This document shows, piece after piece, positions 25,688 to 35,204 of a stretch of DNA of 64,000 bases. The translations under genes and the position numbers were made by a program. The number at the start of each line of letters is the position of its first letter. Within the stretch, counting starts at the first letter, position 1. The stretch is from Roseiarcus sp963829505 (lineage in GTDB: Bacteria; Pseudomonadota; Alphaproteobacteria; Rhizobiales; Beijerinckiaceae): positions 124,001 to 188,000 of the forward strand of contig CAWHIL010000005.1 of NCBI GenBank assembly GCA_963829505.1, read 5' to 3'. Under the pieces are notes generated by a model. It worked only from the letters and a program-made list of their open reading frames with translations, did no database searches and was not told the DNA's origin.

Positions 25688-26153
25688 GCTCGCCTGAACC
25701 ACAAACCGCAGGACGCGCTTGTCAATATGGCGCCGCCCATGCAAATAATTCCTGTGCACGACGGGCAGGAACAAAAAGACGCCAGAAACCGTCCCTACCC
25801 TTAACAACCCCTTAACCGCGCGATCGGAAGAGGCGCGGAGGGGCGCTAAGGTCGATCGGAGGAGCGCATGAGCGGCCATACGGTTGCCCACCGACCGCCG
25901 GGCGTCACGTTGAAGGCCCACGTCTTGAACGGACAGACGGCGTCGATCGTCAGATGGAGAATAGCCCACCGGCGCGAGGCGCTGACGGCGTTCTTGCACG
26001 GGCGCCAGCGCATCTGGGTCACGGAGGAGGCGGCGGTGCACCGAAAGCGCCGCAGTCTGATCGACGACAACCCTGCCTCCGGCTGACGCCCAGGCGCGCT
26101 CTCCAGCGGTTTGAAATCTGCTGGCGCCCGAGCGCATCGGGCGCTTTAAGCGA
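25688..26153. other. Intergenic stretch with a possible small gene
   Basis: About 465 bases between two converging genes. The left part (25700-25860) is comparatively AT-rich and includes CTTAACAACCCCTTAACC. A 72-codon frame at 25868-26086 is listed separately. No repeat or terminator is obvious apart from a weak GCGCATCGGGCGC hairpin near 26130. Confidence 0.4.
25868..26086 (+). CDS. Possible small hypothetical protein
   Basis: A 72-residue basic frame preceded by a strong ribosome binding site (GGAGGAGCGC before ATG at 25868). It has no recognised domain, no signal peptide and no membrane segment. The opposite strand is also open, so this may be chance in GC-rich DNA. Kept only because of the ribosome binding site. 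Confidence 0.3.
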   Translation: MSGHTVAHRPPGVTLKAHVLNGQTASIVRWRIAHRREALTAFLHGRQRIWVTEEAAVHRKRRSLIDDNPASG

Positions 26154-27005
26154 TCATGCGCTCTTCGGGCGAGGCGGCGCGCGGAAGCGCGCGAAGGCGC
26201 CGAGGCCGCCGAGGCCCAGCAACATCATCGTCCAGGTCGAGGGCTCGGGGACCGCCACAAGGTTGGGGCTGAACAGCAACGCGAAGTCGGCCGGGTCGTC
26301 ATTGGCGACATACGGGTCGATCGAGGCGGTCGCGTAGTGATCGCCGCCGGTGCTGTTGTCGAAGCTCACCGCGATCTGAAGCTGAAATGCATATGTGTCG
26401 CCAGCGATGAAGTTGACGTTCTCGGCGATATCGAACGGGTTCTCATCGATCGTGGAACCGGAGCAGATCGTGCCGATGCCCGCGCAGGCCGAGAAGACGG
26501 TCGTGGGCGTCGCCTGCGAGACGTCGGTGATTTTGACGGACGCGTAGATCGGGTCGCCTGTGATCGGCTGATGGGTGGACGGATTGTCTCCCTCCGACAC
26601 GCCGGCGGCCGCGTTGACGGGCGCGGACACGACGCCGGAAGCGCCCGGGCTGATCGGTATGAATTGGAAGAAGGACGTGAACAGGAGATTGACGCTCGAA
26701 CCCGGATAAGCCGTCACATAGGCGGAAGCCTCGGCGTCCGGGGTCTCATTGGGATTGGCCGGCTGATACTGAATGGCCCCGACGGAGGTTGCGCTGCCGA
26801 GGGTCGGCGCGCTGACCGTGACTGTCGTAAGCTCCGGCGGAAACGAGATCGCCGGGCTCGATACCGCGCAGTTGAGCGCTCCAAACGGGCAGGCGATCAC
26901 CTCGATGCTTCCGGTCGCCGGCGGCGGCGGACCGGCGAGCGCGCCGGGCGAAGGCGCCCACAAGGCGAGGACCAGGGCCGAGGGCAATACGGCGGCTCGT
27001 TTCAT
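26154..27005 (-). CDS. PEP-CTERM sorting domain protein
   Basis: 283-residue secreted protein. It starts with a signal peptide (MKRAAVLPSALVLALWAPSP, cut near ALAG) and ends with a classical PEP-CTERM tail: VPEPSTW followed by a short hydrophobic helix MMLLGLGGLGAFA and basic RFRAPPRPK. Such tails are cut by an exosortase (EpsH) and link proteins to exopolysaccharide production. The middle is Thr/Ser/Pro-rich beta-sandwich-like sequence with no named domain. No exosortase gene is in this window. Confidence 0.88.
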   Translation of the reverse strand: MKRAAVLPSALVLALWAPSPGALAGPPPPATGSIEVIACPFGALNCAVSSPAISFPPELTTVTVSAPTLGSATSVGAIQYQPANPNETPDAEASAYVTAYPGSSVNLLFTSFFQFIPISPGASGVVSAPVNAAAGVSEGDNPSTHQPITGDPIYASVKITDVSQATPTTVFSACAGIGTICSGSTIDENPFDIAENVNFIAGDTYAFQLQIAVSFDNSTGGDHYATASIDPYVANDDPADFALLFSPNLVAVPEPSTWTMMLLGLGGLGAFARFRAPPRPKSA

Positions 27006-27153
27006 GGATCCTCCAGGCTCTCGTTTGGTCCCTCGGAAAACCCTCGGCGCGATCGGGAGCGAATCCTAATACGAGGCCCGGGCCGCTTTCAACCCGTGCG
27101 CATCCGCTCGTGCGCCGCCCTGCCGCCGAAGCGCGTGCCAATGACGGCGGCCC

Positions 27154-28170
27154 CTAAACCTCGCGCAGCCTTTCGGCCGCCGCCTCGGGGGTGAGGTCGC
27201 GTTGCGGCGAGCCGAGCATCTCGAAGCCGACCATGAATTTCTTCACCGTCGCCGAGCGCAGGAGCGGCGGATAGAAATGCGCGTGCATCTGCCATTCGGC
27301 GTGCACCGCGCCGTCGGTCGGCTTCTGGTGGAAGCCCATCGAATAGGGAAACGACACGTCGAACAGCCGGTCGTAGCGGCGCGTGAGATCGGAGAGCGCG
27401 CCGGCGAGCGCCATCCTCTCGTCGCCTTGAAGCTCGTCGAAGCCGCCGATCCGGCGCCGCGGCAAAATCATCGTCTCGAACGGCCAGATCGCCCAGAAGG
27501 GCGTCAGCGTGACGAAGTGGTCGTTCTCCGAAACGATCCGCTCGCGTGAGGCGAGTTCCTGCGCCAGATAGTCGACGAGCAGCGGCGCCCCGTGCGCGAT
27601 CAGATATTGCGTTTGCCGTTCGGTCTCCTTGACCATCTCGTTCGGCAGATGGCGCGTCGCCCAGATCTGCCCGTGCGGATGCGGGTTGGATGCGCCCATC
27701 ATCTCGCCGCGGTTCTCGAAGATCTGCACCCCGGCGACATCGGCGCGGGCGCCGAGCGTGATTGTCTCCTCGACCCATGCGTCGACCACGCGGGCGATGT
27801 CGGCGACTTGCATCTGAGCAATCGTCAGGTCGTGGCGCGGCGAGAAGCACAGGACCCGGCAAATTCCTGTCTCGCCCTCGGCGACGATAAGACCGTCGTC
27901 CAGGCGCTCGGCAGGCGCGTCGGCGGTCAGCGCCGGAAAGTCGTTGTCGAACACGAAGGTCGCGGAATAGTCGGGGTTCCGCTGGCCATTGGCGCGCACG
28001 TTGCCGGCGCAGAGATAGCAGGCAGGATCGTAGGCCGGCCGGTCGCTTGCCGGCGCCGCCTCGCGCTTGCCCTGCCATGGCCTTTGCGTCCGGTGCGGCG
28101 ACACCAGCACCCACTCGCCCGTCAGCGGGTTGAGGCGCCGGTGCGAGGTCGCGGCGAAGGCGGGGGTCAT
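27154..28170 (-). CDS. galT: Galactose-1-phosphate uridylyltransferase
   Basis: 338-residue HIT-superfamily enzyme of the Leloir pathway, exchanging UMP between UDP-glucose and galactose-1-phosphate. The active-site HPHPHGQIW motif is present (second His is the nucleophile), with a zinc site at CYLCAG and the N-terminal RRLNPLTGEWVLVSPHR. Start ATG at 28170. It lies downstream of galK on the same strand; the 139-base gap holds a family-2 palindrome. galE is not in the window. Confidence 0.95.
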   Translation of the reverse strand: MTPAFAATSHRRLNPLTGEWVLVSPHRTQRPWQGKREAAPASDRPAYDPACYLCAGNVRANGQRNPDYSATFVFDNDFPALTADAPAERLDDGLIVAEGETGICRVLCFSPRHDLTIAQMQVADIARVVDAWVEETITLGARADVAGVQIFENRGEMMGASNPHPHGQIWATRHLPNEMVKETERQTQYLIAHGAPLLVDYLAQELASRERIVSENDHFVTLTPFWAIWPFETMILPRRRIGGFDELQGDERMALAGALSDLTRRYDRLFDVSFPYSMGFHQKPTDGAVHAEWQMHAHFYPPLLRSATVKKFMVGFEMLGSPQRDLTPEAAAERLREV

Positions 28171-28173
28171 TTG

Positions 28174-28291
28174 TCCCTTCTCCCCGCTTGCGGGGAGCAG
28201 GCTAGGATGAGGGGCTGGGTGACGACACTCGGAGGCCAATCCCCCGCGCCCCTCACCCCAACCCTCTCCCCGCCTTGGCGGGGAGAGGGGG
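28174..28291. repeat. REP-like palindromes (family 2) between galK and galT
   Basis: CTTCTCCCCGCTTGCGGGGAG and CTCTCCCCGCCTTGGCGGGGAG separated by the usual GGATGAGGGG...CCCCTCACCCC link. Because galK and galT are co-directional, this hairpin may attenuate galT or protect the upstream message. Confidence 0.85.
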
Positions 28292-28309
28292 TCGTCTCCC
28301 CGCTCGGCC

Positions 28310-29488
<1,179 letters not shown>

Positions 29489-29508
29489 GGGTGACACTCC
29501 GCTGCACT

Positions 29509-29600
29509 CACCCTCGCCCCGCGTGAGCGCGGAGAGGGCATGGGTGAGGAGCGTGGGGGATTGGCTTCAGTGGCGCTCACCCAGCCCCTCATCGCGCAAG
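29509..29600. repeat. REP-like palindrome (family 2), degenerate
   Basis: CCCCGCGTGAGCGCGGAGAGG followed by CCAGCCCCTCATCG, upstream of galK. It is a shortened, diverged copy of the family-2 element. Confidence 0.65.
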
Positions 29601-29611
29601 CCATTTTGTTT

Positions 29612-30304
29612 TCAAGTATTCCACCTTCCTTCTATTTCCCGCATGAACTCCTCCGTTGGAACCGTTGCGCCGATAGGAACTGCCTCTCCATCCGGCAAAG
29701 AGATCGAGATAAATCGATGCGCGGCGTCCCAACACAAATGCTTGTGTTGGCTTCGACCCACGAAGCCATGCGCCTTCGCGACATTGTTGTGGTCGCCAAC
29801 AGCAATTGACCGGCCACAAGGCGGGTACAATTCGAAATTTGTCCACCCGCCCGTGTTGACCCGCTTCGGGTTCTTCGGAGAACGAACCGTTATGATCGCG
29901 TTCGCGGCGAATGGTGGAAGCTTCATCAGCGCAAAATAGAGGTGCTTACTGGCGGGGGTGCCCCGTCCGGTTGGCTTTGGGGCTGAAGCGCCAAGCATCC
30001 AATTCAGAAGGGTTCCGCCTGCGTCGATCAATCCATGCTTGCGGATCAATTCTGCCTCCAGCTCGTGCGCTTCCTCCTTGGTCAGCTCCGCTCTGACAAT
30101 TTCGCAAGCCATCGCTGCACGGTGAAGAATGAAGTAGTCGGCCTTTTTGGGGTTCACATCTCGAGTTCCGTCGAGGTGGGAGCGCCAACGGCCCCCTGTC
30201 CCTACGCCGACATACCGGGGAACGTCCAAATGCCACCACCGATAGACATAAGCTCCTGCCGGATTTTTGGTGAGCTGGACGCCGTCACGAAAGAGCCAGA
30301 CCAT
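29612..30304 (-). CDS. Solitary GIY-YIG domain protein
   Basis: 230-residue protein whose N-terminus has a GIY-YIG nuclease layout: AYVYRWWHLDVPRYVGVGTGGRWRSH read in parts as AYVYR...RYVGVGTGGR..SH, then ELTKEEAHELEAELIRKHG with the catalytic-type Glu and LLNW. GIY-YIG proteins include homing endonucleases and repair enzymes. The C-terminal half (residues 105-230) contains SKHLYFALMKLPPF and a second conserved-looking block but no named domain. Base composition is less GC-rich than its neighbours, and it is flanked by a palindrome, consistent with later acquisition. Confidence 0.65.
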   Translation of the reverse strand: MVWLFRDGVQLTKNPAGAYVYRWWHLDVPRYVGVGTGGRWRSHLDGTRDVNPKKADYFILHRAAMACEIVRAELTKEEAHELEAELIRKHGLIDAGGTLLNWMLGASAPKPTGRGTPASKHLYFALMKLPPFAANAIITVRSPKNPKRVNTGGWTNFELYPPCGRSIAVGDHNNVAKAHGFVGRSQHKHLCWDAAHRFISISLPDGEAVPIGATVPTEEFMREIEGRWNT

Positions 30305-30363
30305 GAGAGCCTATCTCAAAGAAAGCTTCAAATAGGCTAAGGAGCGCCGCGCCGCGCGCCCCG

Positions 30364-31950
30364 TCAAGCTCTCCCCCCAAGCCGCAGGCGCCGCCGCGCC
30401 ATGTCGACGAGCCCCGCAGGCGTCGACCCCGTCAGCGCCAGCCCCGCCGCGAGGGCGGGGAAATAGACGGCGACGCCGAGCATCGCGAGCAGGAGCAGCC
30501 GCGCCTCGCGGGCGAAGCGCATCGAACCCAGCGCCGCGACGAGCCGCGGGTCGGCCAGCGTCAGCATGAGCGCCAGCGCGCCCGCGGCGAAGAGGGTCGC
30601 CGCCGCCGCGCCGATGAAGCGCGGGTCGGGCGCAGCAAAGCCCCGCCGCCGCGCCAGCGCATAGGTTCCGGCGACCTTGAGCCAGAGGCCCGCTGCGGTC
30701 GCGAGCGCCAGGCCCGGCGCGCCCAAGGGGCGGTAGAGCAGGATCTTCAGCGCCACGTTGAAGGCGACGCCGACCAGCGTCACCTTCAAGGGCGTCGCCG
30801 TGTCGCCGCGCGACAGAAAGCTCGCCGCGACGATCCGGTCGACGAAGAGGGCCGGCATGCCGACCGAATAGGCCGCGAGCACGTTCGCCGCCTGATGCGT
30901 CGCATTCGCCTTGAACGCGCCGTGCTCGAAGGCGGCGGCAATGATGAGGTCGGGCACGAGCAGGAACGCCACGACGAACGGCGCCCCGAGCGCGACCGTC
31001 AGCGACGCCGCGCGGTTCTGCGCGTTGAGCGCGCTTCCGGCGTCGCCGCGCGCGATCAGCATCGACATTTCCTTGAGCAGCACCGAGCCGGTGGCGATGA
31101 CGATGACGCCGCCCGGAAGCTGGTAGAGCCGGTCGGCGTAGCTGATCGCCGAGAGCCCCCCGGTCGGCAGGAGCGAGCCGACGATCTGGTCGGCGAGCGC
31201 GCCGATCTGGTAGCTCGCCGAGATGCCGATGGCGGGCCCGAGCATCCACAGGAACTGGCGCACTTCGGGGGTCAGGCGCGGCAGGGTCACGCGCTCGAGG
31301 AGCCCGCGCCGCCGCGCGTCCCACATGGCGATGACGAGTTGCGTCGCGCCCGACGCCAGAAACCCCCAGCTCGCCATCGCAGCGACGCCCGGCGACACGC
31401 CCGGAAACCACGCGGCGAAAGCTAAGAAGGCGATCATGCAGACGTTCGCCGCCGCCGGCGCCATGGCCGGGATGCTCCACGAATTGTTGGCGTTCAGCGT
31501 CCCCTGGTGAAGCGCGAAGACGGCGATGAAGGCGATGTAGGGGAACATGACCCGCGACATCGAAACCGCATTGGCGAATTTCTCCGGTTCGCTGACGAAG
31601 CCGGGCGAGGTCAGCCGCACGAGGAGCGGCATGTCGAGATAGACGAGGCCGAGCAGCACGATCTGCGACAGGATGAGAAGCGTGAAGACCTGGCTTGCGA
31701 AGCCGCCCGCCTGCTCGCGGCCCTTCGTTTCGAGCACCCGCGTATAGGTCGGCAGATACGCGAAGTTGAACGATCCCTCGCCAAAGATCTGGCGAAACTG
31801 GTTCGGCAGCTTGATCGCCGCGACATAGGCGTCGTTCAGCGCGCCCCCGCCGAGCAGCGCCGCGAGCGCCATGTCGCGGAAGAACCCGGTGAGGCGCGAG
31901 ACGATCGTCCACCCGCCGACCGAGAAGATGTTGCGGACCATGCCCGGCAT
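30364..31950 (-). CDS. murJ: Lipid II flippase MurJ
   Basis: 528-residue MOP-superfamily membrane protein with about 14 hydrophobic segments, which flips undecaprenyl-pyrophosphoryl-peptidoglycan precursor to the periplasm. The N-terminus NIFSVGGWTIVSRLTGFFRD and the loop FGEGSFNFAYLPTYTRV are characteristic MurJ/MviN motifs, including the essential Arg residues. Start at 31950 with the second Met MVRN a possible alternative. Essential cell wall gene; monocistronic here. Confidence 0.95.
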   Translation of the reverse strand: MPGMVRNIFSVGGWTIVSRLTGFFRDMALAALLGGGALNDAYVAAIKLPNQFRQIFGEGSFNFAYLPTYTRVLETKGREQAGGFASQVFTLLILSQIVLLGLVYLDMPLLVRLTSPGFVSEPEKFANAVSMSRVMFPYIAFIAVFALHQGTLNANNSWSIPAMAPAAANVCMIAFLAFAAWFPGVSPGVAAMASWGFLASGATQLVIAMWDARRRGLLERVTLPRLTPEVRQFLWMLGPAIGISASYQIGALADQIVGSLLPTGGLSAISYADRLYQLPGGVIVIATGSVLLKEMSMLIARGDAGSALNAQNRAASLTVALGAPFVVAFLLVPDLIIAAAFEHGAFKANATHQAANVLAAYSVGMPALFVDRIVAASFLSRGDTATPLKVTLVGVAFNVALKILLYRPLGAPGLALATAAGLWLKVAGTYALARRRGFAAPDPRFIGAAAATLFAAGALALMLTLADPRLVAALGSMRFAREARLLLLAMLGVAVYFPALAAGLALTGSTPAGLVDMARRRLRLGGRA

Positions 31951-32294
31951 GGGCGGAAGCCTTTAGCCGGATTCGCGCTGGAGAGGGAGGGAGGGCGCGA
32001 GGACGCCCGCGCGGCGAGCAGGCGGGGGCGGGGGCAGGCCGGCGATTTTCAGTTTCACGGCGTCCTGGCCGGGCTTGACCAGGCCATCCACGCCAGCGTC
32101 TCAGGCGCCTTCGCGACCCAAAGGCGGCGGAAATTTACCAACTCGCCAGAATCGCTTTGAATTTCCGTGGGCCGCTTGAAATGATGTTAACATTCGTAAC
32201 GCGGGGAGATCTTAGGGATCGTGTTCGAATAGGCGCGCCGCGCTTTGCCCGGAAAGCGTGGTCCGCCTTGAAACGGGGAGGTCCGGGCAGGGGA
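31951..32294. other. Intergenic stretch upstream of murJ
   Basis: About 340 bases. It carries the murJ upstream region and, at 32066-32110, a segment (GGCTTGACCAGGCCATCCACG) that resembles a short palindromic repeat common in alphaproteobacteria. An AT-richer part at 32150-32200 may hold promoters. No gene is supported. Confidence 0.45.
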
Positions 32295-32492
32295 ATGACT
32301 TCGATGGATACGACGGTTTCGGCGGCCGACATCTCTCTCGCGGCGATCGTCCTGATTGTCGCGGCGGGGCTGGGCGTCGCCGCCTTCATCGCGGCCGCCA
32401 GGGTCGGCCAGGCGAGCGCCGCCAAATGGTGGGAGCAGAAGCTTCGGACCGCGCCGGCTCGGGCGGGTCTGCGCTCGCCGAAGGCGCCCTGA
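32295..32492 (+). CDS. Small single-pass membrane protein, unknown
   Basis: 65-residue protein with one hydrophobic segment (residues 10-33, SLAAIVLIVAAGLGVAAFIA) and a short basic tail. The start at 32295 follows GCAGGGGA; ATG 32304 is an alternative. I do not recognise a family. Its chance of being real rests on the membrane segment and the plausible ribosome binding site. Confidence 0.45.
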   Translation: MTSMDTTVSAADISLAAIVLIVAAGLGVAAFIAAARVGQASAAKWWEQKLRTAPARAGLRSPKAP

Positions 32493-32616
32493 CCGACGCC
32501 GCCGCCCTTCCCTCCAGGGGAAGGGCGCGAAGCGCGGCCGGATGAGGGCGCGCGGCGGGCGCTCCCGCCGTGCGGCTCGGGTCTCCTCTCGCTGCCGCGT
32601 CCTGGCGGATTTCGGT

Positions 32617-32733
32617 GCGGATTTCGGTGACACGCCCGTATTTACCTATTTGCGCATTTGCGCAGCCGCGGGCGCGGCCGGAGCGCAAACGGGACATCTT
32701 TTTGGTAAAGGCGGGCGTGTCACCGAAATCCGC
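32617..32733. repeat. Inverted-repeat element, 22-bp perfect arms
   Basis: GCGGATTTCGGTGACACGCCCG at 32617-32638 (quoted in part: GCGGATTTCGGTGACACGCC) is matched in perfect reverse complement at 32712-32733. With two mismatches the arms extend inward to TTTACC/GGTAAA, giving arms of about 30 bases around a 57-base centre that contains another small repeat (TTTGCGCATTTGCGCA). The left arm is preceded by a 12-bp direct duplicate GCGGATTTCGGT (32605-32616). The smaller element at 3789-3872 shares the arm core. Confidence 0.88.
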
Positions 32734-32918
32734 GTCCGAAACGCCGAAATCGAAATCCGGCTTTCGGAATTTCCTTGCGGTCTGACGGTGCACGTTCTAT
32801 ATTTGTTCTTATCGAGAAGAACGAGACCCGATGACCCTTTCGCTCCAATGCGCCGAACCATCGCAAGGCCGCGCCGTCGCGCCCCTCGAGGCGCGAGGGC
32901 GGAGCGCGGCGATCGCCC

Positions 32919-33163
32919 GTAACTGCCAAGGTGGGGCCGATCCAAACACTGACCTCGTCCTGAGGAGCCTGCGAAGCAGGCGTCTCGAAGGACGTTCCAG
33001 ACTGCGCCGGACGTATCCGCTGGAGCGTCCTTCGAGACGCGACGCCTGCGGCGCCGCTCCTCAGGACGAGGCCCTCGGTCGGGTGCTTGGCAGTTACGAT
33101 CGCCCGGAAAATCCCGCGCAAACCGTTGAAAAGGCTCATTTCACGCCCGGATTTTTACGGAGG
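32919..33163. repeat. 245-base composite element, copy A
   Basis: Consists of GTAACTGCCAAG (32919-32930), a family-1 hairpin (32953-33071), the reverse complement CTTGGCAGTTAC (33086-33097), and a tail ending AAGGCTCATTTCACGCCCGG (to about 33155). Copy B at 55047-55290 is nearly identical over the whole length, including the spacer GGTGGGGCCGATCCAAACAC. The outer 12-bp inverted repeat suggests a mobile palindromic unit of about 180 bases plus a 60-base tail. Confidence 0.9.
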
Positions 33164-33460
33164 GCGGACGGACAGCCGCCCCACGGCCCTCGTGGCTCGC
33201 GCCGCGTCAGCCAGCGTCCTTCGAGACGCGCGTCGCCTGCGGCCGCGCCTCTCCGCGAGGCGCGAGGCGGGATCGTGACGATCGCCCGCAACGGCCAGGC
33301 TGTCGGCGCCCACGGCCGCCATCGCGAGCGAAGCATGGCGATCGAGAGGCGACCGCGCCAGGCTTCGGGACGTTCCGCACAAGAAGCCGCCGTTATCGAA
33401 GGCGGCTGGGGTGTCTGGATCGCCGCGTCGCTTCGCTCCTCGCGAAGACGGAGCCCCCCA

Positions 33461-33540
33461 CCTTGGGAGTTACATACGCCCGGAAATTCCGGCACAAGCC
33501 ATTGAAAAGGCTCATTTCACGCCCGGGTTTTTCCGGGCCC
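33461..33540. repeat. Solo copy of the composite element's tail
   Basis: Starts with CCTTGGGAGTTAC and continues CGCCCGGAAATTCCGGCACA to AAGGCTCATTTCACGCCCGG, matching the last 75 bases of the composite element without its hairpin part. The short CCGGAAATTCCGG palindrome and CCCGGGTTTTTCCGGGC hairpin are conserved features. Confidence 0.85.
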
Positions 33541-33654
33541 GGACGGCGGCCATGCCCCTCGGCCCTCCTCCTTGCGAGGGCCGGGTCAGCGAGGCGTCCT
33601 TTGAGACGCGCCGCCTCCGGCGCCGCTCCTCGGGGCGACGGCAGAGCATGACAC

Positions 33655-33709
33655 TCGCCCGGAAAATCCGGCACAAGCCGTTGAACGCGCTCAATTCACG
33701 CCCGGGCGA
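33655..33709. repeat. Diverged solo copy of the tail
   Basis: CGCCCGGAAAATCCGGCACA followed by AGCCGTTGAACGCGCTCAAT and TCACGCCCGGGCG; the same tail with several substitutions. It ends just before the stop of the YXWGXW protein gene. Confidence 0.75.
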
Positions 33710-33725
33710 GGCGGCCTTCAGCGCC

Positions 33726-35069
33726 TCAGCGGCAGGGGGGCTGGCCCGGCTTGCCGCATTCGCCCCCGCCCCGCCGCTCGGGCGCGTTCCCGCCCGGCCG
33801 CGGGCCGGGGCCGGCGCCGCCGGGTCCGCCCGGACCGGGACGCGGCGCGAACTGGCCCGGCGCGGGGCGCATCTGCGCCTGGGGCACGGGCGGGGCGCCG
33901 GGAGGCTTCTGGAAAGCCGGCGGCGGCGGGCGCATCGTCCCGCCGGCCGGCGGGACGTTCGGCGGCGTCCGCTCGGCCTTCGGCATGGGCGGCGGGACGT
34001 TCGGCGGGGTCGTCTCGGCCTTCGGCATTGGCGGCGGCGTCGGCTTCGTCAGCTTCTCGGGCGCGAAGTTTTGCCCGGGCGGCTTCTCGCCATTGGGCTT
34101 CGTCGGCGTCATCGGCCCGCCGGGCGCTCCCGGCGCCCCGGGCTGCCCGGCCGGCGGCAGGGTGGCGTTGGCCGGCAGCTTGCCGTTGGGCGCGGCCGGT
34201 CCACCTGGGCCGCCGGGGCCCGGCTTCATGCCCTGCGGCAGCTTCGGCTCGCCGGCGGGCGCGACGAGCGGCGCGGGCGGCGGCGTCGGGCCGCCGGGCT
34301 GGATCGCGGCCGTCCCCTTTGCGGGAACGACGCCCGGCCCTTTCAGTTCGCCCGGACGTGCGGTCGCGGCGACGCCGGGCTTGCCCTGATTGGAGGTGCG
34401 GAACTGGCTCTGGTCCATGCTGGCGGCGCGCGCCTGGTTCACCTGGAGCGGCGTCGCGCGGATGTGCTCTTCCGTCGTCAGGCGCTCCTGCTCCGGGGTC
34501 GGCCTGAGACCAATGCCGCCCGGGCCGCCGTTGAAGCTGGTCCGCCCCAGACCCGGCGCGACCACGACCGGCTCGGAATAGATGTTGGTGACCCGCGCGC
34601 CGCCGAAGTTGTTGACGGTCGTGTTGTAGAGGAAGCGGTTGCCTTCCCAGCGGCCGCCGCCATAGCCGAAGCCGTTGTAGCCGTAGCCGTAATTGACCCC
34701 GCCGTAGAAGCCGACGTGCGGGCCCCAATAGCCGGGATGGAAGAGATAGGCCGCGCCGACGAAGGCCCAGTAGCCCGGCGTCCACAGAAGGCCCGGCTGG
34801 GGAGGGGGCACCCACACGCCCGGCACCCAATAATAGTCGTAGGTGTTCCAGGCCCAGTAGCCGGGAGTCCAGATGTAGCCGGGTTCCGGGATCGGCGGCT
34901 GGTCGTATTCGGGCAAGGGGGGCGGCGGCTCCTCGGACTGGATCACCGGCGACATTGCCGGCTCCCCTGGGCTCGGGCAGGCGCAGGTCTGCGCGTAGCC
35001 TGGCGCGACGAGGGCGGGGATGGCGGCGCCGAGAAAGAGGAGGGTCAGCGCGGGGCGCAGGAGAAGCAT
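33726..35069 (-). CDS. YXWGXW-repeat proline-rich secreted protein
   Basis: 447 residues. Signal peptide MLLLRPALTLLFLGAAIPAL ends near GYAQ. The first part has Trp/Tyr/Gly repeats of the YXWGXW (PF12779) type: GYIWTPGYWAWN, DYYWVPGVWV, GLLWTPGYWAF, FHPGYWGPH. Residues after about 200 are almost wholly Pro/Gly/Ala low complexity with two near-identical PPPMPKAE repeats, ending GECGKPGQPPCR. Probably a periplasmic or surface protein; the function of the family is unknown. Start chosen at 35069, where the signal peptide begins. Confidence 0.82.
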   Translation of the reverse strand: MLLLRPALTLLFLGAAIPALVAPGYAQTCACPSPGEPAMSPVIQSEEPPPPLPEYDQPPIPEPGYIWTPGYWAWNTYDYYWVPGVWVPPPQPGLLWTPGYWAFVGAAYLFHPGYWGPHVGFYGGVNYGYGYNGFGYGGGRWEGNRFLYNTTVNNFGGARVTNIYSEPVVVAPGLGRTSFNGGPGGIGLRPTPEQERLTTEEHIRATPLQVNQARAASMDQSQFRTSNQGKPGVAATARPGELKGPGVVPAKGTAAIQPGGPTPPPAPLVAPAGEPKLPQGMKPGPGGPGGPAAPNGKLPANATLPPAGQPGAPGAPGGPMTPTKPNGEKPPGQNFAPEKLTKPTPPPMPKAETTPPNVPPPMPKAERTPPNVPPAGGTMRPPPPAFQKPPGAPPVPQAQMRPAPGQFAPRPGPGGPGGAGPGPRPGGNAPERRGGGECGKPGQPPCR

Positions 35070-35204
35070 GCAGTCGTCCTTTTCTTCGATGCGAATTGGG
35101 CTTCCGTGGCCGACCTTGCTCACGGCCGCGTGAACGGTTCTTGAACGCCCATGCTGACGGTGTTCAACCTGAGGCGCTGGCCCATGACGTTCGGCCCACG
35201 CGGT

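Larger units (their letters stand above)
32493..33725. other. Repeat-rich non-coding zone
   Basis: A 1.2-kb gap without convincing genes on either strand. It is built from an inverted-repeat element (32605-32733), a 245-base composite element (32919-33163), two extra copies of that element's tail (33461-33540, 33655-33709) and two half-copies of the family-1 hairpin (about 33205-33250 and 33594-33640). It looks like a landing zone for small palindromic elements. Confidence 0.8.

Noticed and set aside
33411..35144. 577-codon plus-strand frame
   Set aside because: Antisense to the Pro/Gly-rich YXWGXW protein and extended through repeats.
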